Source: Halococcus sediminicola (GTDB lineage: Archaea > Halobacteriota > Halobacteria > Halobacteriales > Halococcaceae). Taken from it: a DNA stretch of 64,000 nucleotides. The DNA lies in NCBI RefSeq assembly GCF_000755245.1, contig NZ_BBMP01000024.1:85651-149650 (forward strand), written 5' to 3'. Every line of letters begins with the position of its first letter. Position 1 is the first letter of the stretch. Under the pieces are notes generated by a model. It worked only from the letters and a program-made list of their open reading frames with translations, made no database searches and was not told the DNA's origin. Made by a program: the position numbers and the translations under genes. Positions 8,445-16,732 of this stretch are shown here, piece by piece.

Positions 8445-9245
8445 TCACTCCGACTCGTCCGAGAGCGGGAACCGATCGGGGTCGTCGAGCCACCACGCGA
8501 AGATCGCCTTGAGAACGACCACGAGGCTGTTCTGACTGCCAGTTCCCCAGATCGCGGTCTCCGTAGGTGACGTCCCGTCGTCGAGCGTGCTCATCAGAAT
8601 CGTCTCGCCGTCGGCCATCACCAGCCGCCCCGTCGGGGTAGCATGCCATTCCCAGGGCGGGTCGACGAACTCGACTTCGGGAACCGCAGCGGCCACCCGT
8701 TCGTGTGTCGCGGCGGTTCTGTCGGCCACCATCAAGGACACGTCCCGGTCTGCGGCCGCCGCCAGTTCGTCGAGGACGTCGTCGGTGAGCAACTCCGAAA
8801 CGGTCATGAAGATGAGGTCGTCTTGAGCGTCGCCGATCAGTTCGACAACCCGAGTATCGACCGCATCGCGCCCGGTGAGCGACCAGACGCCCGGCTGTTC
8901 GCGCGAGCGGTCGGCGGGTTCGAGTGCGGCGAGGCGTTCGGAGAGACCGCTGAACGTCAAATCATATTCGCGTCGGAAGATCCGCAGCGCCGTCTCGCGC
9001 GAAACGGGTTGAAATCGCTTGGGCGAGGCGTGCTGGACGTCGACCAGTCCCCAATTTTCCAACGACTCGACCGCATCGTAGATCCGGGTGCGCGGCACGT
9101 CGGTGGTGTTGCTGATCTCGCGGGCGGTCCCAGACCCGAGTCGGAGGAGGGCGATGTAACTTCGGGCTTCGTACTGACTCAATCCGAGGTGCTCGAACAG
9201 CTCGGCGGCGTCGGCGGCGGTTCGTTCCGGTGAAGAATCAGTCAT
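8445..9245 (-). CDS. TrmB-family transcriptional regulator 1
   Basis: A 266-aa protein with an N-terminal TrmB winged helix (LGLSQYEARSYIALLRLGSG, then ISNTTDVPRTRIYDAVESLE). A C-terminal phospholipase-D-like or sugar-binding-like segment carries the block WSLTGRDAVDTRVVELIGDA. TrmB proteins are archaeal sugar-responsive regulators, but this C-terminal region is the short version and gives no ligand. It is divergent from a clear paralogue at 9555 with which it shares VPRTR(I/V)YDAVE and GLVDVQH. The 309 bases between them presumably hold both promoters, though I saw no strong TATA box or palindrome there. Confidence 0.85.
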   Translation of the reverse strand: MTDSSPERTAADAAELFEHLGLSQYEARSYIALLRLGSGTAREISNTTDVPRTRIYDAVESLENWGLVDVQHASPKRFQPVSRETALRIFRREYDLTFSGLSERLAALEPADRSREQPGVWSLTGRDAVDTRVVELIGDAQDDLIFMTVSELLTDDVLDELAAAADRDVSLMVADRTAATHERVAAAVPEVEFVDPPWEWHATPTGRLVMADGETILMSTLDDGTSPTETAIWGTGSQNSLVVVLKAIFAWWLDDPDRFPLSDESE

Positions 9246-9554
9246 TAGTCATGAACACGTGGCAAGCAGGATCACGTACTCTCGAACCCTACTTCGCCCC
9301 CGTACTTGTGTGTTTTGTGAATTTCTGAGTTAATCACCTGATGACTGGCGACGAACGTCTTTGTGAGGAAGTTAGTGAACTGGTGTCTGTCGAGCGGGCG
9401 ATAGCAACCCCGGAAAGGATGAATGGAATTTTGATATTATGATGTTGTTTCAGTTGTCGTTACAGACCACGGGAGCTATGTGGGCTGGCCACAAAACAGC
9501 TGTATAGTCACCCAACGCCGGTGAATATCGCGGATCATCGGGAAGTGATACCCA
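9246..9554. other. Intergenic region between two divergent TrmB-like genes
   Basis: No open frame looks coding here. The stretch is richer in A/T than the flanking genes, as expected for two back-to-back promoters. No operator-like palindrome was recognised. Confidence 0.5.
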
Positions 9555-10355
9555 ATGGACCACGAGACCGCTCAAACGAACGCCGTGGATGTGTTAGGCG
9601 ACCTCGGATTGAAGAAATACGAGGCGGAGTGTTTCGCCGCGCTCACGCGGGTTACGGCCGCGACCGCAAAGGAGGTAAGCGAGATCGCCGACGTCCCCCG
9701 AACGCGAGTGTACGATGCGGTCGAGGAGTTACAGGAAGTGGGATTAGTGGACGTCCAGCACTCGAACCCGAAGAAGTTCCGCGCGGTAGCGATAAACGAG
9801 GCGACGGCGCTGTTGCGCCAGCGCTTCGACGAGCGATTTACGACCCTCCAGAGCAATCTCCAAGCCCTCGAATCGCTCGATGAGGACACGGTTCAAAACG
9901 ACTCGAACGTCTGGACGACCACCGGGACCGAGACGATCACGCGGCGCGCGATCGGGTTCATCGACCAAGCGGACGAGGAGGTCATCCTGATCGTCAAAAG
10001 CGAGCAGGTCGTCTCCAAACGATTGCTCAACAGGCTGCGTGCGGCCCACGAACGCGGGGCGGCGATCTATCTCGGGACGCTCTCAGAGTCGGTTCACGAG
10101 CGCCTCAAGGAGACCGTGCCTGATGCAGCGGTGTTCGAATCCGAACTCGACTGGCTCCAGCCACAGGCGGGCGAGGAGGACGAGGCGATCGGACGATTGC
10201 TGTTGGTCGATCGCGACATGCTTCTTTTGAGTTCGCTCGAACAGCACCCCCACCGCGAGTCGGCGCTCTGGAGCGAGGGCGTCGGCAACGGATTGTTAGT
10301 GATCGCCCGGCGGCTCCTCTCGGCGGGACTCGACGGTTCGGGCGAACTCCGATAG
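9555..10355 (+). CDS. TrmB-family transcriptional regulator 2
   Basis: A 266-aa paralogue of the divergent gene at 8445-9245. The TrmB HTH is LGLKKYEAECFAALTRVTAA with VPRTRVYDAVEELQEVGLVD, and the C-terminal block is VWTTTGTETITRRAIGFIDQ. It starts at ATG 9555, about 100 bases before the next Bat-like gene's leader region. Equal lengths and matching blocks point to duplication and divergence. The two may regulate each other through the shared intergenic region; that is inference. Confidence 0.85.
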   Translation: MDHETAQTNAVDVLGDLGLKKYEAECFAALTRVTAATAKEVSEIADVPRTRVYDAVEELQEVGLVDVQHSNPKKFRAVAINEATALLRQRFDERFTTLQSNLQALESLDEDTVQNDSNVWTTTGTETITRRAIGFIDQADEEVILIVKSEQVVSKRLLNRLRAAHERGAAIYLGTLSESVHERLKETVPDAAVFESELDWLQPQAGEEDEAIGRLLLVDRDMLLLSSLEQHPHRESALWSEGVGNGLLVIARRLLSAGLDGSGELR

Positions 10356-10457
10356 GCCGACGCCGGGATCGACTGAAACCACCATGACAGCAATTATTAC
10401 GAACGGACTCGGTTCGTCGGGGTTCCGGCGCGACCGTCGTGCCGACAGGAGGTCACC

Positions 10458-11135
10458 GTGAGTGTCATCGTCGAAATCATGGTTCCGGCGAGCGATTTCG
10501 GTCTCGGTCGCTCCCTCCAAGCCGCCGGTGAGGACGCCCACTTCGAACTCGAACGGATGGTGCCGACCACCGACCGGATAATTCCCTTCTTTTGGACTCA
10601 CGACGCCGACGCCACCGCGCTCGAAGCGACGCTCGCCGAAGACGAGACCATTTACGATATCAAACTGCTCGACGAGTTCGACGGACAGGCCCTCTTTCGG
10701 ATCGATTGGCCCGCCGACAGCAATGGATTCGTCCAAACGATCACCGAGTACGGAGCCACGGTCCTCGAAGCGGTCGGAACCACCGAGCGCTGGGAGTTCC
10801 AGCTTCGCTTCCCCGACGAGGTCGACATCGGCGCGTTCAGCGCCGACTGCGAGCGTGCGGGCGTCACGCTCGACCTCAAACGACTCTACCATCCCGACGA
10901 GCCGGAACTCGACACGTCGGGACTGACGCCGACCCAGCGCGAGACCCTCACTACCGCGCTCGAAGCGGGCTATTTCGCCATCCCGCGCCGGATTACTGCC
11001 GAGGAACTCGCCGACGAGTTGGGCGTCTCGGATCAGGCCGTGAGCGAACGCCTCCGCCGGGGCCAGACCACCGTGTTCACGTCACTCCTCGTTAGTGACG
11101 AGGTCGACACCGCCGACCACCCCGAGCCGGAATAG
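10458..11135 (+). CDS. Bat-type HTH transcriptional regulator 2
   Basis: A 225-aa regulator. The N-terminal Bat-associated domain begins MSVIVEIMVPASDFGLGRSL and includes WEFQLRFPDEVDI. The HTH_10 domain is LTPTQRETLTTALEAGYFAI with VSDQAVSERLRRGQ. The start is GTG 10458. It follows TrmB regulator 2 in the same direction after 102 bases, so they may be cotranscribed. Confidence 0.85.
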   Translation: MSVIVEIMVPASDFGLGRSLQAAGEDAHFELERMVPTTDRIIPFFWTHDADATALEATLAEDETIYDIKLLDEFDGQALFRIDWPADSNGFVQTITEYGATVLEAVGTTERWEFQLRFPDEVDIGAFSADCERAGVTLDLKRLYHPDEPELDTSGLTPTQRETLTTALEAGYFAIPRRITAEELADELGVSDQAVSERLRRGQTTVFTSLLVSDEVDTADHPEPE

Positions 11136-11212
11136 CGCGGTCGCCTTGGAGGTCCAACCTCGATGATTACGCGTCGGCCATGTCTCGATAGAACCGGGAG
11201 TGACTATCATTC

Positions 11213-11377
11213 ATGCCAACTTGCAATAACTGCGGCGGATTCATCACCGACCAGTACGTTCGCGTGTTCGCCCCAACCGGGATGGAAACCGTTCGGGTAT
11301 GTCCGAACTGCAAGGATAAACTGCGTGAGAGGGGCGAGGTCCGCGATGCGCACTCACCGCGCCACACCAACCAATGA
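11213..11377 (+). CDS. 54-aa zinc-binding microprotein, coupled to a Bat-like gene
   Basis: The frame reads MPTCNNCGGFITDQYVRVFA, PTGMETVRVCPNCKDKL, then a basic tail. Two CxxC knuckles 24 residues apart make one zinc site. It belongs to a haloarchaeal family of about 50 residues that I recognise by this pattern (DUF7563-like, from memory). Its stop overlaps the start of the next Bat-like gene by four bases (ATGA), so translation of the two is coupled. That arrangement suggests it works with the regulator. Confidence 0.75.
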   Translation: MPTCNNCGGFITDQYVRVFAPTGMETVRVCPNCKDKLRERGEVRDAHSPRHTNQ

Positions 11378-12081
11378 GCAACAGTACACAGGCCGTTGGT
11401 CAGGCAACCCCACAGTCGCCAATATCCACTGACGCGAGCAGCACACGGCTCACACTCTCGGCCGCGGAGTTCGCGCTCGCCGAGATATTCGAGCGCGTGT
11501 CGGATGCACGAGTCATGCTCGAACCCGCGGTCGCAAATCCCGACGATCATGCACTCGTGGTTGTTCGAACAGAGGGACACGGCCGAGACACGCTCGAACG
11601 CGCACTTGAGGCCGATTCCACGGTCGCGGGAGTCGAGGCATTTGGTGCATACGAAGAGGGGTGGCGTTACCGGGTGACGTGGACGGGCCGTGCCCGACAG
11701 GTGATACAGCGACTTCTTACCGAAGATGTCATGCTCTTGAACGCGGAGGGGAACTCGGATCGCTGGAAGCTACGATTGCTCTCGCCCGACAGGAGCGCAC
11801 TTTCTCACGCATACGATGCATTGGAGGAGATCGGCTGTACTCCCGAATGTCGAAGCATCACCAGCGTCGATAGTGGGAGCGAGCCGTCGGCCTACACCCC
11901 GATGACAGCCCAGCAGTACGAAACGCTCATCACGGCGTTCGAGATGGGTTATTACGACATCCCGCGAAGCGCTACGAGCGATGAAGTTGCCAACCACCTC
12001 GGCATCACTCATCAGGCGCTTTCGGAGCGATTCCGCCGTGCATACGAAAACCTCGTCAGAACAGAATTCATCCTCAAATGA
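11374..12081 (+). CDS. Bat-type HTH transcriptional regulator 3
   Basis: A 235-aa regulator. Its N-terminal domain contains LTLSAAEFALAEIFERVSDA and WKLRLLSPDRSAL. Its C-terminal HTH_10 is MTAQQYETLITAFEMGYYDI with ITHQALSERFRRAYENL. It overlaps zinc microproteins by four bases at both ends (11213-11377 and 12078-12221), so the three genes form a tight operon. Similarity to regulators 1 and 2 points to local duplication. Confidence 0.85.
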   Translation: MSNSTQAVGQATPQSPISTDASSTRLTLSAAEFALAEIFERVSDARVMLEPAVANPDDHALVVVRTEGHGRDTLERALEADSTVAGVEAFGAYEEGWRYRVTWTGRARQVIQRLLTEDVMLLNAEGNSDRWKLRLLSPDRSALSHAYDALEEIGCTPECRSITSVDSGSEPSAYTPMTAQQYETLITAFEMGYYDIPRSATSDEVANHLGITHQALSERFRRAYENLVRTEFILK

Positions 12082-12221
12082 GTCAGAGAGAATCCGAGAT
12101 CACTGAGAACTCGAAGGTGATTGAAGAGTGCAACAATTGCGGGAAATCAATGTTGTCGGCGTACATCGAAGATGGCCTCTGCTATCGGTGCCGGACAACG
12201 GATGCTGACGAGGACCAGTAG
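12078..12221 (+). CDS. 47-aa zinc-binding microprotein downstream of a Bat-like gene
   Basis: The frame starts MSQRESEITENSKVIEECNN and continues with CGKSM...GLCYRCRTTD. The CxxC...CxxC arrangement makes one compact zinc knuckle. The ATG overlaps the Bat-like stop by four bases. No function is known to me. Placement in a coupled operon with a regulator suggests an accessory factor. Confidence 0.65.
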   Translation: MSQRESEITENSKVIEECNNCGKSMLSAYIEDGLCYRCRTTDADEDQ

Positions 12222-13089
12222 TTCACGCTGACCCGGGTGTTTCTCCAGCCAATCCGGTGTTTTCGATAGTAACCAGAGAGCGGCTACCGAAATTTGTCAT
12301 ACACGGCCATCTGTGAGATGTAGGCTCTCGGTATTGATTTCGAACCTAGCCGTGCATGAGCAAACTACCTGCCTGACTTCAGGTACTATGAATGACGATA
12401 GTAGCAATTCGCTGGTTAACGGTCTTCTCATGTACAAATTTCGGGGAACCAGAATAGCAGCTGACTGAGTTATATAGCGGGATATGATGTAATATTTGCG
12501 CCGTCCTGCGTAATCGGCTTGTTCTTATCGCGATCTGAACGGGGATGACTGGTAGTCAAAGCGATTATCTCTGGTCTAGCTGCCTACTGGGCATGGGGAA
12601 TCCACATGCTCAACATCAGGCTTCAAGAAAAATTCAGTCTAGGAGGATTGGTATAGAACCAAACTTGGAGATACTGGAGGATGAGTGATTCTACAAGCGA
12701 AATCGACGGACGGTGACCTTTCTCGCCAATGAAAACCGCGATTAGAGCGAATGCGATCTGCTATTCAATGCATGTCTGGTGCTTAGCCGGTGAAAATAGC
12801 TAAGAGTAGGGTCAGCAGGCGCGTCCCGCAGCTATCGAGAACGCGATGAACGCAACAACGGAGTGGTCCCCATCAATCGCCCGGCACGATGCAGAACGCA
12901 TGGATCTCGATAGACACGCCGGCTGAGATTGACGGTCGCTCTCCGAGATGAACGTCTACAGTCTCACGAAACAAGAGATTGTCAGCTGCCACACGTTGCA
13001 CATCACAACGCCAATCACGAAGTACAGGGCTAAGATAATTACCAAAGTTCGAAGTGAGCAGATATCTATAGGCAGATTTTGGTGTTGCT
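12222..13089. other. Long intergenic stretch, no gene supported
   Basis: Apart from repeat copy B (12273-12391) no gene or known RNA was recognised in about 870 bases. Short open frames lack family-like sequence. The stretch is A/T-rich compared with the coding regions, which fits an old insertion or deletion site. Confidence 0.5.
12273..12391 (+). repeat. Dispersed ~100-bp non-coding repeat, copy B
   Basis: The blocks CCAGAGAGCGGCTA, AAATTTGTCAT, GTAGGCT, CCGTGCATGAGCAAACTACC and TGCCTGACTTCAGGTACTAT match copy A, including 20 contiguous bases around GTGCATGAGCAAAC with one change. The end contains CCTGA-CT-TCAGG, a small palindrome placed like the one in copy D. Confidence 0.65.
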
Positions 13090-13914
13090 ATGTCGAGCAA
13101 TGCAAACGACCTAGAAGGACAGGTTGCACTGATCACTGGTGGTGGCGGAGACATCGGGACCGGAATCGCTACCGAATTGGCTCAACACGGAGCAGATATT
13201 GCAGTGGCTGACGTCGATTCACTCGAAAGTGAACATAACCAAGCTGGCTCGTCTGACATTGGTGGCTACGAGAGCTCTCAGTCGGTCATCGACAAAATCG
13301 AAGAAATCGGCCAAAACGTGATTTCTGTTGAATGTGATGTCACAGATAGTGAACAAACTCAACAGATGGCTGAAACGGTGGTCAACGAGTTTGGGAGCAT
13401 AGATATACTAGCGGCCAACGCCGGCATAATCACCGCGTCGTCAGTTGAGGACATGGATGAGGATGAGTGGGACGCAGTAATGGATGTGAATGTCAAAGGG
13501 CAGCTTCTATGTGCCCAGGCAGTTATCCCACAAATGAAAAGTCAAGAGGACGGCGCGATTATCAACACTGCTTCCGTGGCAGGTAAGGTACCATTCCGTG
13601 ATCTCGCGCACTACTGTGCGTCAAAATACGCCTCCATTGGCCTTACTCAAACACTTGCCCTTGAGTTAGCACCGGATGACATTACGGTCAATGCGATTTG
13701 CCCCGGGATTGTTGAAACTCCGATGTGGACGGATGTCCTAACACCGAGTAGAGATGAACCCTATGATGAAACCATTCAAAATCTCATGCCGCTTGGTCGT
13801 GACCAGACTCCTAAGGACATGGGAGAACTTGCCGTGTATTTCGCCACGAGTGAAAACGTGACTGGCCAAGCAGTGAATGTCGACGGCGGAATGACTATAA
13901 ATGTCGTTAGATAG
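13090..13914 (+). CDS. Short-chain dehydrogenase/reductase (SDR)
   Basis: A 274-aa classical SDR that oxidises or reduces a hydroxyl/keto group with NAD(P). It has the nucleotide motif LITGGGGDIGTGIA, the structural NAGI motif, and the catalytic Tyr-Lys pair in HYCASKYAS. There is an extra acidic insert (about residues 40-65) between beta-2 and the DVTD block, which suits NAD-preferring SDRs with an Asp after beta-2 (VADVDS). It ends GQAVNVDGGMTINVVR, the normal family end. ATATCTATA about 20-28 bases upstream may be the promoter. The substrate is unknown. Confidence 0.85.
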   Translation: MSSNANDLEGQVALITGGGGDIGTGIATELAQHGADIAVADVDSLESEHNQAGSSDIGGYESSQSVIDKIEEIGQNVISVECDVTDSEQTQQMAETVVNEFGSIDILAANAGIITASSVEDMDEDEWDAVMDVNVKGQLLCAQAVIPQMKSQEDGAIINTASVAGKVPFRDLAHYCASKYASIGLTQTLALELAPDDITVNAICPGIVETPMWTDVLTPSRDEPYDETIQNLMPLGRDQTPKDMGELAVYFATSENVTGQAVNVDGGMTINVVR

Positions 13915-14060
13915 GCTCCTTCTCTCCTAACCATTCAGTGGGTGCTATCTCGTATTGTTTTGACCCTGAGCAGTCATAACTCTAAGTGCTGGTGCAGAAT
14001 TTCGAACCGTTGCTGTGATGCATATTCTGAAATACGGCCAATGCGGTCCTCTTTCCTGAA

Positions 14061-14067
14061 TATTTTG
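14061..14067. repeat. Left 7-bp target-site duplication of the IS
   Basis: TATTTTG directly precedes the left inverted repeat and is repeated at 15353-15359 after the right one. Confidence 0.85.
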
Positions 14068-15352
14068 CTCACCTCTGCACGTTCATAAACTCCCCTCTGA
14101 GTGGAGGAAGAGATGGTCGATTTCCTCCATCAGTCCGTCGAGATCACGATCTGGCTGGTCGCGCACCCACGAGAACATGTTGTAGATCGCCTCTTTGAGG
14201 CCGTATTCGAGCTGTGCTCGGAGCGACGAGGCTTTCGAGACGAGTCGCTCCGGGACGCTCGATTCGGGACCAAGACGAAGGAGACTGTAGGTCAGCATCT
14301 GAAGGTGCCAGTGGCGACTGGCACCGTCAGAATCACGAACCTCGCAGCCTCCAAGGCCGAGATCCCGCTTCGAGTCCTCGAAGAATGTCTCGATTCGCCA
14401 CCGATAGCAATAGCTCCGGATGATATGGGCTGTAGGGGCGTCGACCTTGTTCGTTGCGAGGTACTTGACCGGATTGTCTTCGTCGTCATCTGTGATTTTC
14501 TCAGCGATTGCCAGTCGTACCTCACCTAACTTCGAGACCGGCAGCGTCTTCGTCCAGATCTTGTACGTTTCTTCGTCGATCCCACGCTCTACCTTGTCGA
14601 TGCGCTCTTCCAGCGCATCGACGCGCATCTCCTCGTTATCGAAGGTCACCTGCCGGTTGCTCCGCAGTGGTCCGATCCAGTCCTTGCCGTAGGATTCGAC
14701 GTGCTTGATCAGGTCCGAATCGTGGGCGAACCACGAGTCAAAGAGGTAGGTGTCCGCAGGCACACCTACCTCTTCTTCCAATTCCGAGATCATCTCGCGG
14801 GCGAGGTCGTACTTCGTCTCGTCCTCGTCGTCCTGGTCTTCGTCGTCGGATTTCTCGTACTGGCGAAATGCGAGTGGATAGGAGGTTTTGTCATCGGTGT
14901 AGAACGCATAGACGAGGTCCTGTCCCCAGACGGGTTCTCCCTCGGTGTGATCGTAGAACTTTCCAGCACCGGGAAGTTCCTTCCCGGTTCGCTGGAACAC
15001 CGAGTCATCGATGACGATGTAGCCATCCTGTGACCAGCGCGTTTCGCCGTGTTTTTGCAGTTCCTCTAACCGCTCGTGGTTGAGCCGGTCTTCGTCCCAG
15101 TCGTACTCGGTGAGGAATTTGTTGAGTGCTCGGTCGCCTTGAGCCGGAAGGACTTCACGTGCGATCCCGGTCACGGTCTTGCTGCGGGCCGCAGCAAGAC
15201 CTGTCACGTACGTTTTGGCGTGATGAGTCTGGTGATACGACAGCGAGTCGAACTCGTCCAGCGGATCGGTGCAGGACAGGAAGTCCGTAATCGGAAGCAT
15301 CGGCCGTCACTGCCGGCTACGTCGCGTTCCGACTTAAACGTGCAGAGCCGAG
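14068..15352 (-). mobile_element. Insertion sequence, 1285 bp, with terminal repeats and 7-bp TSD
   Basis: The left end reads CTCACCTCTGCACGTTCATA. The right end, read inward on the other strand, is CTCGGCTCTGCACGTTTAAG. They share CTCTGCACGTT plus flanking matches. Both ends abut the direct repeat TATTTTG. The single transposase gene fills the element. The insertion ends one base before the stop codon of the alcohol dehydrogenase at 15360, leaving that gene intact. The 233-bp MITE at 23219 has ends 18 bases identical to the right end. Confidence 0.85.
14083..15300 (-). CDS. IS4-superfamily transposase (405 aa)
   Basis: A DDE transposase with catalytic segments YIVIDDSVFQRTGK and DTYLFDSWFAHDSD. 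The C-terminal YCYRWRIETFFEDSK fits the IS4 signature Y-(2)-R-(3)-E-(6)-K. The frame is complete, from ATG 15300 to a stop 15 bases from the element's left end. With intact ends and a perfect target duplication the element looks functional or recently so. It may belong to the IS701-like branch of the superfamily; the exact family needs comparison with ISfinder. Confidence 0.9.
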   Translation of the reverse strand: MLPITDFLSCTDPLDEFDSLSYHQTHHAKTYVTGLAAARSKTVTGIAREVLPAQGDRALNKFLTEYDWDEDRLNHERLEELQKHGETRWSQDGYIVIDDSVFQRTGKELPGAGKFYDHTEGEPVWGQDLVYAFYTDDKTSYPLAFRQYEKSDDEDQDDEDETKYDLAREMISELEEEVGVPADTYLFDSWFAHDSDLIKHVESYGKDWIGPLRSNRQVTFDNEEMRVDALEERIDKVERGIDEETYKIWTKTLPVSKLGEVRLAIAEKITDDDEDNPVKYLATNKVDAPTAHIIRSYCYRWRIETFFEDSKRDLGLGGCEVRDSDGASRHWHLQMLTYSLLRLGPESSVPERLVSKASSLRAQLEYGLKEAIYNMFSWVRDQPDRDLDGLMEEIDHLFLHSEGSL

Positions 15353-15359
15353 TATTTTG
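15353..15359. repeat. Right 7-bp target-site duplication of the IS
   Basis: TATTTTG, identical to 14061-14067. Confidence 0.85.
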
Positions 15360-16400
15360 TTAAGGAGTGATAACTGCCCGCCCCTCTATTTCGCCGCGCT
15401 CTAGGCTTGCTGCAACGTTATTGATTTCGTCTAAGCTATAGCGGGATGTGCGAAGGTTGACGTCACCACGGTCAACAAGTGCAACAAGTTCTTGCAACTC
15501 TGTGTAATTTCCGACAAGTGTCCCTTTATATCCAAAGTCACCGTTCACAAGTGCTTGAGATGGTTGATGAACATGTCCACCATAGCCCACAACGTAGTGA
15601 TTTCCACCAGGAGCAACGATCTCCGGACCAAGACCAGTGGTTTCGTCGGAGCCAACAAAGTCCAGTACTGCGTGTGCACCCACATCATCAGTGAGCGTAT
15701 TAACTATGTTAGCAACGTCCTCTTGACTTGGGTCGATAGTATGATGTGCACCAAGGTCACTGGCCAGTGAACGCGCTGATTCTTTGATATCAACTGCAGT
15801 AATACTGACAGGACTCATTGCGTTGAGGCACTGTAGTCCGATGTGACCAAGACCACCAACACCGACTACTACCGCATGGTCGCCAGGATTCAGTTCGCGA
15901 CTGGCGAGCTTTACTGCATGATACGCTGTGATACCTGCGTCGGCATGAGGAGCTATGTCAGTAGTGTCAACACCATCTGGGAGCGGAATTACCGCACGAT
16001 CGTTAGTCCGAAGGTATTCGGCAAATCCACCGTCGGTTGAGAGCCCAGGAAATGCGAGATTCTTACAATGCATGTCATTTCCTAACCGACAGGGTCGACA
16101 CGTCCCGCATGTCATTACAGTATGACAGATCACCGAATCACCTTCTGAGACAGTTGAGACATCCTCACCCACCTCAACCACTTGGCCGGCGTTTTCATGG
16201 CCAAGCGTCATCGGAAGGTCCTGTGGCATATATTGCTCCCACATACCTTCGACAACGTGATTATCCGTCTGACACCATCCAGCTCCTTCTACCTCTACTA
16301 TCACTCCATCGGCAGTGTTGGCTTGTGGTTCGTCAACATCATCGATTGAAAGTGCGTTACTCATCTCCTCAGTATACTCATGGAGTCTAGCTGCTTTCAT
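15360..16400 (-). CDS. Zinc-dependent NAD(P) alcohol dehydrogenase
   Basis: A 346-aa MDR dehydrogenase. The catalytic zinc site is GWCQTDNHV with LGHENAGQV, the structural zinc lobe is CGTCRPCRLGNDMHC, and the cofactor loop is GVGGLGHIGLQ. It ends EIEGRAVITP, a normal family C-terminus, so the adjacent IS did not cut it. It is divergent from an amidohydrolase-DUF59 pair. This gene set resembles the accessory genes that, as I recall, accompany propane-2-monooxygenase-type diiron oxygenases in actinobacteria, where the dehydrogenase oxidises a secondary alcohol. No monooxygenase is present here, so the role is open. Confidence 0.85.
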   Translation of the reverse strand: MKAARLHEYTEEMSNALSIDDVDEPQANTADGVIVEVEGAGWCQTDNHVVEGMWEQYMPQDLPMTLGHENAGQVVEVGEDVSTVSEGDSVICHTVMTCGTCRPCRLGNDMHCKNLAFPGLSTDGGFAEYLRTNDRAVIPLPDGVDTTDIAPHADAGITAYHAVKLASRELNPGDHAVVVGVGGLGHIGLQCLNAMSPVSITAVDIKESARSLASDLGAHHTIDPSQEDVANIVNTLTDDVGAHAVLDFVGSDETTGLGPEIVAPGGNHYVVGYGGHVHQPSQALVNGDFGYKGTLVGNYTELQELVALVDRGDVNLRTSRYSLDEINNVAASLERGEIEGRAVITP

Positions 16401-16427
16401 CGCAAATGAACGATTGATAGAGAAAGA

Positions 16428-16435
16428 GTATAAAT
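16428..16435 (-). promoter_or_regulatory. TATA box of the alcohol dehydrogenase
   Basis: ATTTATAC on the minus strand lies 28-35 bases ahead of ATG 16400, giving a leaderless or near-leaderless transcript. Confidence 0.5.
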
Positions 16436-16563
16436 GTTAGCCTAATTGAGTCAACTCATTTCAGGTCGTAACTTCGACTGTCAGTTCCCTGTACACGGTG
16501 AATTGCTCGTCGATCGCGCTAATTCAGCTGAATAGGCAGACATTACTCTCCGAATCATAGTAT

Positions 16564-16591
16564 ACATGTAATTAAAATACTAATTACATGT
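16564..16591. promoter_or_regulatory. Perfect inverted repeat in a divergent promoter region
   Basis: ACATGTAATTA and TAATTACATGT are perfect 11-bp arms separated by six bases. They sit in the middle of the 332-base A/T-rich gap between the alcohol dehydrogenase and the amidohydrolase. The size and placement suit a dimeric repressor or activator acting on both promoters. No regulator gene is adjacent, so the binding protein is unknown. Confidence 0.55.
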
Positions 16592-16732
16592 CTTTAGAGC
16601 TACTATCAGGGTATGAATAAGTAGCAAGCGATATCTGAGATTTCAGTTGGTGCCAAGTGTATTCTTGAGTTGTAGGTAGTCACTGCAGCCACCAAAAGTC
16701 TAATAATCGTTAAGGGAGAAATTTGGGCTGCC

